From contig NZ_LMEV01000020.1 of the NCBI RefSeq assembly GCF_001426505.1, positions 119,827 through 177,604 on the forward strand: DNA of 57,778 bases, written 5' to 3'. This document shows, in pieces, positions 41,465-49,400 of the stretch. A program made the translations under genes and the position numbers. The notes under the pieces were generated by a model that was not told the origin of the DNA, did no database searches, and saw only the letters and a program-made list of their open reading frames with translations. Each line of letters starts with the position of its first letter. The stretch's first letter is position 1. Source of the stretch: Variovorax sp. Root473 (GTDB lineage Bacteria; Pseudomonadota; Gammaproteobacteria; Burkholderiales; Burkholderiaceae_C).

Positions 41465-42421
41465 TCAATGGCGTGCGGCGGGCGCAACGAAGCCGGGCTC
41501 GCCCGGGCCCGCAGCCGCACCGCCGTTGCCGAACAGCAGCGATTGCGGGTTGTCGTTGATGCTGTCGGCCGCGCGGCCCAGGCGGCGCACCGCGTGCGCG
41601 GTGTCGTCGGCCACGCGGTTCACGCGCGGCAGGGTGGCGGCGTTGAACGAATCGACCGCCTGCGCCAGCGCCTTGGTGCCGTCGCTCAGGCGCTCGACCG
41701 GGCCGTCGGGCGCGTTGAGCCGGCCCACGGTGGTGTTGAAATTGTTGGCCACGCGCGAGACATCGCCGGCCGCCTTCTTCACCGTCGACAGCGTCTCGGG
41801 CATCGCGGCGAGCGTCGGATTCAGGCCGGTCTTGACGGTGTTGTCGAGTTGCTTGAGCAGCGTGTTGGCGCTGGCCGAGGCTGCCGCGATGTTCTCCAGC
41901 GCATCGGCCACGCGCTTCTGGTTGGCGTCGGCCAGCAGCGTGTTGGCGCGCTTGGTCACTTCTTCGACCTGGTCGATGATTTCCTCACCACGGTCCTGCA
42001 GCTTCGCGAGCATCGAGGGCTTGAGCGGAATGCGCGGCGGGTTGCCGTTGTCGGGCTTGAGCGCGACGGTCGACTGGCCCTCGTCGTCCAGCGCGATGAA
42101 GGCCAGGCCGGTCACGCCCTGGTAGCTCAGCGTGGCAAAGCTCGACGTGGTGAGCGGCACGCGCTCGTCGACCGTGATGCGCACGCGCACGTTGCCCTTG
42201 GTCTTGGGGTCGAAGTCGATCGAGGTCACCTTGCCGACCGAGATGCCGCGGTAGCGCACCTGGGCCTGCGGCTGCAGGCCGCTCACGGCGTCGCGGGTGG
42301 AGAGTTCGTACACGTTGCGCACGGTGTTGTCGCGCGTGAACCAGACCACCAGCGCGACGAGCGCGGCGATCAGGCCGAGCACGAAGGCGCCGGCGGCGAG
42401 GGCGTGGGCCTTGTTTTCCAT
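41465..42421 (-). CDS. MlaD-family MCE protein
   Basis: This 318-residue periplasmic protein is anchored by one N-terminal helix (GAFVLGLIAALVALVVWF). Residues about 38-115 form one MCE domain (VRYRGISVGKVTSIDFD, then GVTGLAFIALDDEG). The rest is a long helical tail, probably a coiled coil that forms a channel needle. It links the MlaE permease to the lipoprotein in a lipid transporter. The gene lies 6 bp after the ATPase gene in the same operon. Confidence 0.92.
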   Translation of the reverse strand: MENKAHALAAGAFVLGLIAALVALVVWFTRDNTVRNVYELSTRDAVSGLQPQAQVRYRGISVGKVTSIDFDPKTKGNVRVRITVDERVPLTTSSFATLSYQGVTGLAFIALDDEGQSTVALKPDNGNPPRIPLKPSMLAKLQDRGEEIIDQVEEVTKRANTLLADANQKRVADALENIAAASASANTLLKQLDNTVKTGLNPTLAAMPETLSTVKKAAGDVSRVANNFNTTVGRLNAPDGPVERLSDGTKALAQAVDSFNAATLPRVNRVADDTAHAVRRLGRAADSINDNPQSLLFGNGGAAAGPGEPGFVAPAARH

Positions 42422-42427
42422 GGGGAC

Positions 42428-43285
42428 CTACCTTTCGTCAGCGCGCGCAGCCTCGGGCCGCGGCGCGGGTGGTTCAGCGGCGGCGGCGGGCTTGTCGTGC
42501 AGCGCCTCCAGGGCGCGCTGGCCGCGCCCGCCGAGAAAGTATTCGTGGATGAAGGGATGCGGGTAGGCGATGACTTCGCGCGCCGTGCCGCTCACGATCA
42601 CCTTCTGGTCGGCCAGCACCGCGATGCGGGTGCTCAGGTCGAACAGGGTGTCCAGGTCGTGCGTGACCATCACGACCGTCAGGCCCAGCTCGCGGTGCAG
42701 GCCGCGCAGCAGGTCGCAGAAACTGTCGGAGGCCTCGGGGTCGAGGCCGGCGGTGGGTTCGTCCAGCAGCAGCAGCGGCGGGTCCATGATGAGCGCGCGC
42801 GCCAGCGCCACGCGCTTGATCATGCCGCCCGACAGGTCCGACGGGCTCTTGTTCGCATGCTGCGGCTCCAGCCCCACCATCTGCAGCTTCACGAGTGCGG
42901 CATGGCGGATCAGCGCGTCGGGCAGCAGCTTGAGTTCGCGCAACGGAAAGGCGATGTTCTCCAGCACGCTGAAGGCCGAGAACAGCGCGCCGTGCTGGAA
43001 CAGCATGCCCACGTTGGCTGCGCCGGCCGCGCTGAGTTCGCCCGGGGCCTGGCCCAGCACCTCGACCGCGCCCTTCGTGGGTTTCTGCAGCCCGAGGATC
43101 TGTCGCAGCAACACCGTCTTGCCGGTGCCCGAGCCGCCGACGAGCGACAGCACCTCGCCGCGGTCGATGTGCAGGTCGAGGTCGCGATGCACCACCTGCT
43201 CGCCGTCGGTGTTCTTGAACACCGTCCATAGCTTGCGGATGTCGACCACCGTGCCGGGGGAAGAAGGCGTCGTGGCGGCGTTCAT
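42428..43285 (-). CDS. ABC transporter ATPase (MlaF-like)
   Basis: This 285-residue cytoplasmic ATPase has Walker A SLVGGSGTGKTVLLRQILGL, a Q-loop region (GMLFQHGALFSAFSVLEN), the signature DLSGGMIKRVALARAL and Walker B PPLLLLDEPTAGLDPE. The H-loop is VMVTHDLDTLFDL. This pattern is that of MlaF-type lipid transporters. The ATG at 43285 overlaps the permease stop by 4 bases. An acidic/alanine-rich C-terminal tail is not conserved. Confidence 0.94.
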   Translation of the reverse strand: MNAATTPSSPGTVVDIRKLWTVFKNTDGEQVVHRDLDLHIDRGEVLSLVGGSGTGKTVLLRQILGLQKPTKGAVEVLGQAPGELSAAGAANVGMLFQHGALFSAFSVLENIAFPLRELKLLPDALIRHAALVKLQMVGLEPQHANKSPSDLSGGMIKRVALARALIMDPPLLLLDEPTAGLDPEASDSFCDLLRGLHRELGLTVVMVTHDLDTLFDLSTRIAVLADQKVIVSGTAREVIAYPHPFIHEYFLGGRGQRALEALHDKPAAAAEPPAPRPEAARADER

Positions 43286-44454
43286 CCGCGGAATCCTATG
43301 CCCTTGAACAGGACGGCGAACAGCGCGTCGACCAGGATCACCGCGGTGATCGAGGTCACGACCGACGACGTGGTGCCGCGGCCCAGGCTCTCGGTGTTGG
43401 GCTTGACCTTCATGCCGAAGTAGCAGCCGATCAGCGCGATCAGCACGCCGAACACCGCCGACTTGGCCAGCGCCAGCCAGAGGTTGGCAATGGGCACCGC
43501 GCGCGGCAGGGCCGACAGGAAATACGCCGGCGAGATGCCCAGCGCCGCGTCGGCCGCGAGCATGCCGCCGGCCAGTGCCGCCATCGAGGTCCACAGGCTG
43601 ATCAGCGGCATCGCGATGGCCAGCGCCAGCACGCGCGGCATCACGAGGCGAAAGCCGTGCGGGATGCCCATCACGCGCATGGCGTCGAGTTCTTCGGTGA
43701 CGCGCATCACGCCGATCTGCGCCGTGATTGCCGAACCCGAGCGGCCCGCGATGAGTACGGCGGCCAGCACCGGCCCGAGCTCGCGGATCAGCGACAGCCC
43801 GAGGATGTTCACCACGAAGGTCTCGGCGCCGTACTGGCGCAGCTGCTGCGAAATCAGGTAGGCCAGCACCACGCCGATGAGCAGGCCGACCAGCGCCGTG
43901 ATGTGCAGCGCCGTGGCGCCGAACTGATAGAGGTGGCCCGAGAAGTCGCGCCACGGCCCGCGGTGCGGCGCGCGCACCAGCGTGCACAGGTCCAGCGCGA
44001 GCTGGCCGATCAGGCCGACGAAATCGCGCAGCACCGCCATCGCGCGCGGGCCGTGAAGGGCGAATGCGCGCAGCCGGTCGGCGAGCGACTTCGGCGGCTC
44101 GTCGGGCGTGGCGACCGTGAACTTCGCCACCTGGTCGAGCACCGCCTGGTGCTGCGGCGCCAGTTCGAGCGTGGCCGGCCAGTCGTGGCGCCAGTGGTCC
44201 CACAGCAGCTGGGCGCCGATGTGGTCGAGCTGGCCGATGGGGCGCAGGTCCCAGGCGCGGTCGTCTCCGGGCGGCAACGCGGCGAGGTCCCTGGCCACCG
44301 CGTCCCAGGCCGGGCGCGACGACATCGCCAGCGTGGTCCAGCATCCGCTGGCCACGGCCCAGTTGCGGCCGTCCACGTCCTGCGTGCGCGCGCGCGGCGG
44401 CGCAGAGGTGTCGTCGGTGGCGGGCAGGTCGGCAGACGACGGGCTGGAAACCAT
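43282..44454 (-). CDS. MlaE-family permease with N-terminal STAS-like domain
   Basis: This 390-residue inner-membrane permease has an N-terminal ~120-residue soluble part (WDLRPIGQLDHIGAQLLWDH) that looks like a STAS domain. The MlaE permease domain follows, with GAETFVVNILGLSLIRELGP, LIAGRSGSAITAQIGVMRVT and VMGIPHGFRLVMPRVLALAI. In E. coli the STAS protein MlaB is separate; here it is fused. ATG 44454 (MVSSPSS) is chosen because the -10-like TACGAT (minus strand, near 44510) lies upstream of it; a longer start is possible. It is the first gene of the operon. Confidence 0.9.
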   Translation of the reverse strand: MVSSPSSADLPATDDTSAPPRARTQDVDGRNWAVASGCWTTLAMSSRPAWDAVARDLAALPPGDDRAWDLRPIGQLDHIGAQLLWDHWRHDWPATLELAPQHQAVLDQVAKFTVATPDEPPKSLADRLRAFALHGPRAMAVLRDFVGLIGQLALDLCTLVRAPHRGPWRDFSGHLYQFGATALHITALVGLLIGVVLAYLISQQLRQYGAETFVVNILGLSLIRELGPVLAAVLIAGRSGSAITAQIGVMRVTEELDAMRVMGIPHGFRLVMPRVLALAIAMPLISLWTSMAALAGGMLAADAALGISPAYFLSALPRAVPIANLWLALAKSAVFGVLIALIGCYFGMKVKPNTESLGRGTTSSVVTSITAVILVDALFAVLFKGIGFRG

Positions 44455-44584
44455 GGACGTGCGTGTGAGGCGGTTTGTTAACAGGATGCAGGTGAGAGGG
44501 CGCATCGTAACCGCGTGCATCCGGAGCTTGTGTGCGTCCGGCCCTTCGTTCGCGTAGGGCCAGACGCCGTTTTTCAGGAGCCCT

Positions 44585-45478
44585 TCAGCTCCAGGCCCGG
44601 GCCAGCGCGTTCCATGCGCTGGCGATCACGGGCTCGTCGCGCCGGGCCGCCAGCGAGACGAAACGCAGCGCGCAATCGAGCCGCACGCGGTCGGCCAGCA
44701 CGAGGCCGTGGGCCTGGCTTTCGCGGATCGCGATCGAGTCGCGCACCAGGCTCAGGCCCACGCCCGACTTGAGCAGGTCGAGCATCGAGGCTTCCTGGTC
44801 GACCAGCGCGACGCGCCGGGGCGCCAGGCCGAGCGGCCCGAACACGCGCTCCAGCAGGCGGTGGTGTGCCGACTCGGGCGGCGTGGCGAGCCAGGGCAGG
44901 GCGGCCAGCGCCTTCCAGTCGCGGCCGAGCACCTGCGGGCCCCAGCCGGCCGGCGCGACCACGCGGTAGCTGAACCGGGTGAGCGTGCGCACCGCCAGCG
45001 GCGCCGGCGCGGCGGTGTCCGGCTCATCGCCGGGATCGAGGTGAAAGCCCACGTCGAGCTCGCCGTGCAGCACCTGCGCCAGCACGCTGCCGCTCATGCC
45101 ATGGCGCAGCTCGGTCTCGATCTGCGGCGCAGCCTCGACCAGCTCGCGCAGGAACACGCCCAGCCGCGTGAACTCGGGGTCGAGGATGGTGCCGATGCGC
45201 AGCGCCCCGCGCACCGTGACCTGCAGGTTGCGCGCGGCCTGCTGCAGGTCGCCCACGGCGGCCAGCACGCGTTCGGCCTGCGGCAGCATGGCTGCGCCGT
45301 CCGCCGTGAGCGCCAGCCCGTGCGGCGTGCGGGTGAACAGCGCCAGCCCCGTCTCTTCGGCGAAGCGCTTGAGCTGCAGACTCACGGCAGGCTGCGTGAG
45401 GTGCAGCTTTTCGGCGGCGCGCGAGACGTTGCCCTCGCGCGCCGCCAGGACGAAGGCGCGCAGAATCTGGAGGTCCAT
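44585..45478 (-). CDS. LysR-family regulator (HpdR/MmsR-like position)
   Basis: This 297-residue regulator begins MDLQILRAFVLAAREGNVSR with the HTH EKLHLTQPAVSLQLKRFAEE and an effector-binding domain. It is divergent from mmsA and the GMC dehydrogenase. A LysR gene in this position controls the 3-hydroxypropionate genes of Pseudomonas and Cupriavidus, so it may respond to that acid. ATG 45478 is used; ATG 45493 adds five residues but lies inside the palindrome at 45493-45509. Confidence 0.9.
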   Translation of the reverse strand: MDLQILRAFVLAAREGNVSRAAEKLHLTQPAVSLQLKRFAEETGLALFTRTPHGLALTADGAAMLPQAERVLAAVGDLQQAARNLQVTVRGALRIGTILDPEFTRLGVFLRELVEAAPQIETELRHGMSGSVLAQVLHGELDVGFHLDPGDEPDTAAPAPLAVRTLTRFSYRVVAPAGWGPQVLGRDWKALAALPWLATPPESAHHRLLERVFGPLGLAPRRVALVDQEASMLDLLKSGVGLSLVRDSIAIRESQAHGLVLADRVRLDCALRFVSLAARRDEPVIASAWNALARAWS

Positions 45479-45492
45479 CGATGGCGCAGTCA

Positions 45493-45509
45493 TATAAAGA
45501 TGATTTATA
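45493..45509. promoter_or_regulatory. Perfect TATAAA-N5-TTTATA palindrome, candidate LysR operator
   Basis: TATAAA-GATGA-TTTATA is a 6+6 inverted repeat, very AT-rich for this DNA, between the divergent LysR and mmsA starts (45478 and 45580). It contains the T-N11-A core used by LysR proteins. The minus-strand TATAAA could double as the -10 box of the LysR gene, giving autorepression. Confidence 0.6.
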
Positions 45510-45579
45510 GCGCCATCGACGCGAATTCATTGGCTTTCTCTACGCAGAGCGGGCCAAATTGCCTTCAGGAGACCCGAAC

Positions 45580-47097
45580 ATGCCCATCAGCACCCGAAAT
45601 ATCGATCACCACATCGCCGGCACTCCCGCCGCCAACACCTCCGGCCGTACGCAGGACGTGACCAACCCCGCCACCGGCGCTGTCACCGGCAAGGTCGGCC
45701 TCGCCGACGCGACGCAGGTTTCGGCCGCCGTGGCCGCCGCGCAGGCCGCGTTCCCCAAGTGGGCCGACACGCCGCCCCTTCGCCGGGCGCGCGTGATGTT
45801 CAAGTTCCTGGAGCTGCTCAACCAGCACAAGGACGAGCTCGCGCACCTCATCACCGCCGAGCACGGCAAGGTCTTCACCGACGCGCAGGGCGAAGTCAGC
45901 CGCGGCATCGACATCGTCGAGTTCGCCTGCGGCATTCCGCAGCTGCTCAAGGGCGACTTCACCGACCAGGTGAGCACCGGCATCGACAACTGGACGCTGC
46001 GCCAGCCGCTGGGCGTTGTGGCCGGCATCACGCCCTTCAACTTCCCGGTGATGGTGCCGATGTGGATGTTCCCGGTGGCCATTGCGGCGGGCAACACCTT
46101 CGTGCTCAAGCCCAGCCCGACCGACCCGAGCGCGTCGCTCTTCATGGCCGAGCTGCTCAAGCAGGCCGGCCTGCCCGACGGCGTGTTCAACGTGGTGCAG
46201 GGCGACAAGGTCGCGGTCGATGCGCTGCTGGAGCACCCCGACGTCAAGGCGATCAGCTTCGTCGGCTCCACGCCCATCGCCAACTACATCTATGAAACCG
46301 GCGCCCGCCACGGCAAGCGCGTGCAGGCGCTGGGCGGCGCGAAGAACCACATGGTCGTCATGCCCGACGCCGACATCGACCAGGCGGTCGACGCCCTCAT
46401 CGGCGCCGGCTACGGCTCGGCCGGCGAGCGCTGCATGGCGATCAGCGTCGCGGTGCTGGTGGGCGACGTGGCCGACCGCCTGCTGCCCAAGCTCATCGAG
46501 CGCACCAAGACGCTGAAGGTGCTCAACGGCACCAACCTCGCGGCCGAGATGGGCCCGATCGTCACGCGCGCCGCGCACGAGCGCATCACCGGCTACATCG
46601 CGCAAGGCGAAAAGGAAGGCGCGAAGCTGCTGGTCGACGGGCGCACGTTCGACGGCAACCAGGCGGGCGAAGGCTGCGGCGACGGCTTCTGGATGGGCGG
46701 CACGCTGTTCGACCACGTCACGCCCGAGATGCGCATCTACAAGGAAGAGATCTTCGGCCCCGTGCTGGGCTGCCTGCGCGTGGCGACCTTCAAGGAAGCG
46801 GTGGACCTCATCAACGCGCACGAGTTCGGCAACGGCGTGAGCTGCTTCACGCGCGACGGCAACGTGGCGCGCGAGTTCGGCCGCCGCATCCAGGTCGGCA
46901 TGGTCGGCATCAACGTGCCGATCCCGGTGCCGATGGCCTGGCACGGCTTCGGCGGCTGGAAGAAGAGCCTGTTCGGCGACATGCACGCGTACGGCGAAGA
47001 GGGCGTGCGCTTCTATACGAAGCAGAAGTCGATCATGCAGCGCTGGCCCGAGAGCATCGGCAAGGGCGCCGAGTTCGTGATGCCGACGGCGAAATAA
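45580..47097 (+). CDS. mmsA: CoA-acylating methylmalonate-semialdehyde dehydrogenase
   Basis: MmsA oxidises malonate or methylmalonate semialdehyde with NAD+ and CoA to acetyl-CoA or propionyl-CoA plus CO2. The 505 residues show aldehyde-dehydrogenase features: GITPFNFPVMVPMWMFPVAI, FVGSTPIANYIY and the catalytic C285 in GSAGERCMAISVAVL. They also carry the MmsA-typical KNHMVVMPDAD in place of the general-base Glu motif. Start 45580 (MPISTRNIDHHIAG) has AGGAG upstream. It is followed by a GMC dehydrogenase on the same strand, with a repeat copy between. Confidence 0.96.
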   Translation: MPISTRNIDHHIAGTPAANTSGRTQDVTNPATGAVTGKVGLADATQVSAAVAAAQAAFPKWADTPPLRRARVMFKFLELLNQHKDELAHLITAEHGKVFTDAQGEVSRGIDIVEFACGIPQLLKGDFTDQVSTGIDNWTLRQPLGVVAGITPFNFPVMVPMWMFPVAIAAGNTFVLKPSPTDPSASLFMAELLKQAGLPDGVFNVVQGDKVAVDALLEHPDVKAISFVGSTPIANYIYETGARHGKRVQALGGAKNHMVVMPDADIDQAVDALIGAGYGSAGERCMAISVAVLVGDVADRLLPKLIERTKTLKVLNGTNLAAEMGPIVTRAAHERITGYIAQGEKEGAKLLVDGRTFDGNQAGEGCGDGFWMGGTLFDHVTPEMRIYKEEIFGPVLGCLRVATFKEAVDLINAHEFGNGVSCFTRDGNVAREFGRRIQVGMVGINVPIPVPMAWHGFGGWKKSLFGDMHAYGEEGVRFYTKQKSIMQRWPESIGKGAEFVMPTAK

Positions 47098-47101
47098 GCC
47101 C

Positions 47102-47184
47102 ACCCCCGACTCTCGCGCACTTCGTGTCGCTCGCATCCCCCCTCGAGGGGGCGCTCCCGGCGGCCCGGCAGAGCCGGTTCCGCG
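47102..47184 (+). repeat. Dispersed G+C-rich hairpin repeat, copy B
   Basis: This copy is about 83 bp with the same ordered blocks (GCGCACTTCGTGTCGCTC, CCCCCCTCGAGGGGG, GGCCCGGCAGAGCCGGTTCC), in the same orientation as copies A and C. It lies between mmsA and the GMC dehydrogenase, two genes that would otherwise form one transcript. Confidence 0.8.
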
Positions 47185-47257
47185 GGCGCACCGGCAAGGC
47201 ATGGGTGCGTGACGACGTCGTGTGCCGAAGAAAAGAACAACCAGATTGGAGACACCG

Positions 47258-48892
47258 TTGAGCGACACCACCTTCGACTACATCATCATCGGCGCCGGCA
47301 CCGCCGGCTCGCTCATCGCCAACCGCCTGAGCGCCGACAAGACCAAGCGTGTGCTGCTCATCGAGGCCGGCCGCAAGGACGACTACCACTGGATCCACAT
47401 TCCGGTGGGTTACCTCTACTGCATCGGCAATCCGCGCACCGACTGGCTCTACAACACCGAGCCCGACGCGGGCCTCAACGGCCGCACGCTGCGCTACCCG
47501 CGCGGCAAGACGCTGGGCGGCTGCTCCAGCATCAACGGCATGATCTACATGCGCGGCCAGTCGCGCGACTACGACCAGTGGGCGTCCCTCACGGGCGACG
47601 ACGGCTGGCGCTGGCAGAACGTGCTGCCGGCCTTTCGCAAGCACGAAGACTTCTACCTCGGTGCCGACGAGATGCACGGCGCGGGCGGCGAGTGGCGCGT
47701 CGAGAAGCAGCGGCTGCGCTGGGACATCCTCGACGCCTTTGCCGATGCGGCCGTGCAGGCCGGCGTGCCGCACACCACCGACTTCAATCGCGGCAGCAAC
47801 GAAGGCGTGGGCTACTTCCAGGTCAACCAGAAGAACGGCTGGCGCTGGAACACCGCCAAGGCCTTCCTGCGGCCCACCTGCTACGGCCGCCCGAACTTCG
47901 AGCTGTGGACCGGTGCGCAGGTGTCGCGCCTGCTGTTCGAGACGCTGCCCGACGGCACGAAACGCTGCACCGGCGCGCAGGTGTGGAACGGGTCCGAAAT
48001 GAGCACCGCGCACGCGGAGTGCGAAGTGATCCTCAGTGCGGGCGCCATCGGCTCGCCGCAGATCCTGCAGCTGTCGGGCATCGGCCCGGCCGACCTGCTG
48101 CGCCAGCACGGCATCGACGTGGCGGTCGACGCGCCCGGCGTCGGCGCCAACCTGCAGGACCACCTGCAGATCCGTGCGGTCTACAAGATCAACGGCGCGC
48201 CCACCCTCAACGTGCTGGCCTCGTCGATGGTCGGCAAGGCGAAGATCGGCCTGGAATACCTGCTCAAACGCAGCGGCCCGATGAGCATGGCGCCGTCGCA
48301 GCTGGGCGCGTTCACGCGCAGCTCGCCCGACCGCGAGTGGCCCAACATCCAGTACCACGTGCAGCCGCTGTCGCTCGATGCCTTCGGCGAGCCGCTGCAC
48401 AGCTTTCCGGCCTTCACCGCGAGCGTGTGCAACCTGAACCCGACGAGCCGGGGCTCGGTGCGCATCAAGAGCCCGCGCTTCGAAGACGCACCGGCCATCG
48501 CGCCCAACTACCTGAGCACCGAGGAAGACCGCAAGGTCGCGGCCGATTCGCTGCGCGTGACGCGCCGCATCGCGCAGCAGCCGGCGCTCGCGAAGTACCA
48601 GCCCGAAGAGTGGAAGCCTGGCGTGCAGTACCAGAGCGACGAAGACCTCGCGCGGCTGGCCGGCGACATCGCCACCACCATCTTCCATCCGGTCGGCACC
48701 ACGAAGATGGGCGCCGACAGCGACCCGATGGCGGTGCTCGACGCCCACCTGCGCGTGCGCGGCGTGCGCGGCCTGCGTGTGGTCGATGCGGGTGCGATGC
48801 CCACCATCACGAGCGGCAACACCAACAGCCCGACGCTGATGATGGCGGAGAAGGCCGCAGGCTGGATCCTCGAAGACAACCGCCACCGCTGA
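47258..48892 (+). CDS. GMC-family FAD dehydrogenase (3-hydroxypropionate dehydrogenase-like)
   Basis: This 544-residue choline-dehydrogenase-like flavoprotein has the ADP-binding motif DYIIIGAGTAGSLIANRLSA. The first GMC signature is GKTLGGCSSINGMIYMRGQS and the second is SAGAIGSPQILQLSGIGP. The catalytic His/Asn region is FHPVGTTKMG and SGNTNSPTLMMAEK. TTG 47258 is chosen because GGAG lies 6 bases upstream; GTG 47222 is the alternative. Next to mmsA and a LysR gene, it fits HpdH, which oxidises 3-hydroxypropionate to malonate semialdehyde. This is inference from gene context. Confidence 0.9.
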   Translation: MSDTTFDYIIIGAGTAGSLIANRLSADKTKRVLLIEAGRKDDYHWIHIPVGYLYCIGNPRTDWLYNTEPDAGLNGRTLRYPRGKTLGGCSSINGMIYMRGQSRDYDQWASLTGDDGWRWQNVLPAFRKHEDFYLGADEMHGAGGEWRVEKQRLRWDILDAFADAAVQAGVPHTTDFNRGSNEGVGYFQVNQKNGWRWNTAKAFLRPTCYGRPNFELWTGAQVSRLLFETLPDGTKRCTGAQVWNGSEMSTAHAECEVILSAGAIGSPQILQLSGIGPADLLRQHGIDVAVDAPGVGANLQDHLQIRAVYKINGAPTLNVLASSMVGKAKIGLEYLLKRSGPMSMAPSQLGAFTRSSPDREWPNIQYHVQPLSLDAFGEPLHSFPAFTASVCNLNPTSRGSVRIKSPRFEDAPAIAPNYLSTEEDRKVAADSLRVTRRIAQQPALAKYQPEEWKPGVQYQSDEDLARLAGDIATTIFHPVGTTKMGADSDPMAVLDAHLRVRGVRGLRVVDAGAMPTITSGNTNSPTLMMAEKAAGWILEDNRHR

Positions 48893-48937
48893 GCCGGCCT
48901 CGGCGGCGCGGCGCGGGCGGGTGCGTCGACGGAGCGC

Positions 48938-49213
48938 CTACCGGTCGAAGAACGCCAGCTTGCGCGCGCGAGGCAGCGCCTTGAGTGTGATCTCCGCCCG
49001 CAGCGCGGCACCCCTGTCAGGGTACTGGCGCGCCGCCAGCACCCGCTGCGGCGGACGCGCACGCGTGAACTTGGCGCCCAGCCCGAAGACATGCAGGAAG
49101 AAGCGTTGCTCCACGTCGAGCGCGATGCCCGCGTAGTACACGCCGCCTTCGCATTCGAGCAGGTAGAGCCAGTAGGGCTGCGGCGGCGATGGATCGGGCA
49201 AGGTTCTGGGCAC
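48938..49213 (-). CDS. Stand-alone GIY-YIG domain protein (UPF0213-like)
   Basis: This 91-residue protein is a single GIY-YIG nuclease-type domain: WLYLLECEGGVYYAGIALDV carries the two conserved segments, followed by an Arg region (VEQRFFLHVFGLGAKFTRAR) and TLKALPRARKLAFF near the end. The function of this family is unknown. The GTG at 49213 has CACAAT six bases upstream, another leaderless-type start. It is divergent from the aldehyde dehydrogenase gene. Confidence 0.85.
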   Translation of the reverse strand: MPRTLPDPSPPQPYWLYLLECEGGVYYAGIALDVEQRFFLHVFGLGAKFTRARPPQRVLAARQYPDRGAALRAEITLKALPRARKLAFFDR

Positions 49214-49400
49214 GTTGCGATTGTGCGGGCGGGCCGGGGGTGGCTTTGAAGCGTGCGTTGAACGAAGGTTTCGCCCAAGAGTTCATTCGCCAAACGCACC
49301 AAGTCCTTCCATTTTTTCATTAGCCAACGGCGCGGGTTTCGCACATATTGGCCGGGTTCCGCCCTTCCATTTGTTCGGCCTTTCTTCCCCTGGAGCGCCC

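Noticed and set aside
45493..45509. TATAAA-N5-TTTATA as a transcription terminator
   Set aside because: The stem is only AT pairs and lies between divergent starts, so an operator/promoter role is more likely.
45565..47271. Open frame antisense to mmsA
   Set aside because: mmsA on the other strand is unmistakable, and this frame has only His/Val/Arg/Ala-rich shadow sequence.
47033..48886. Open frame antisense to the GMC dehydrogenase
   Set aside because: The GMC signatures lie on the plus strand. This frame also runs through repeat copy B, which explains its openness.
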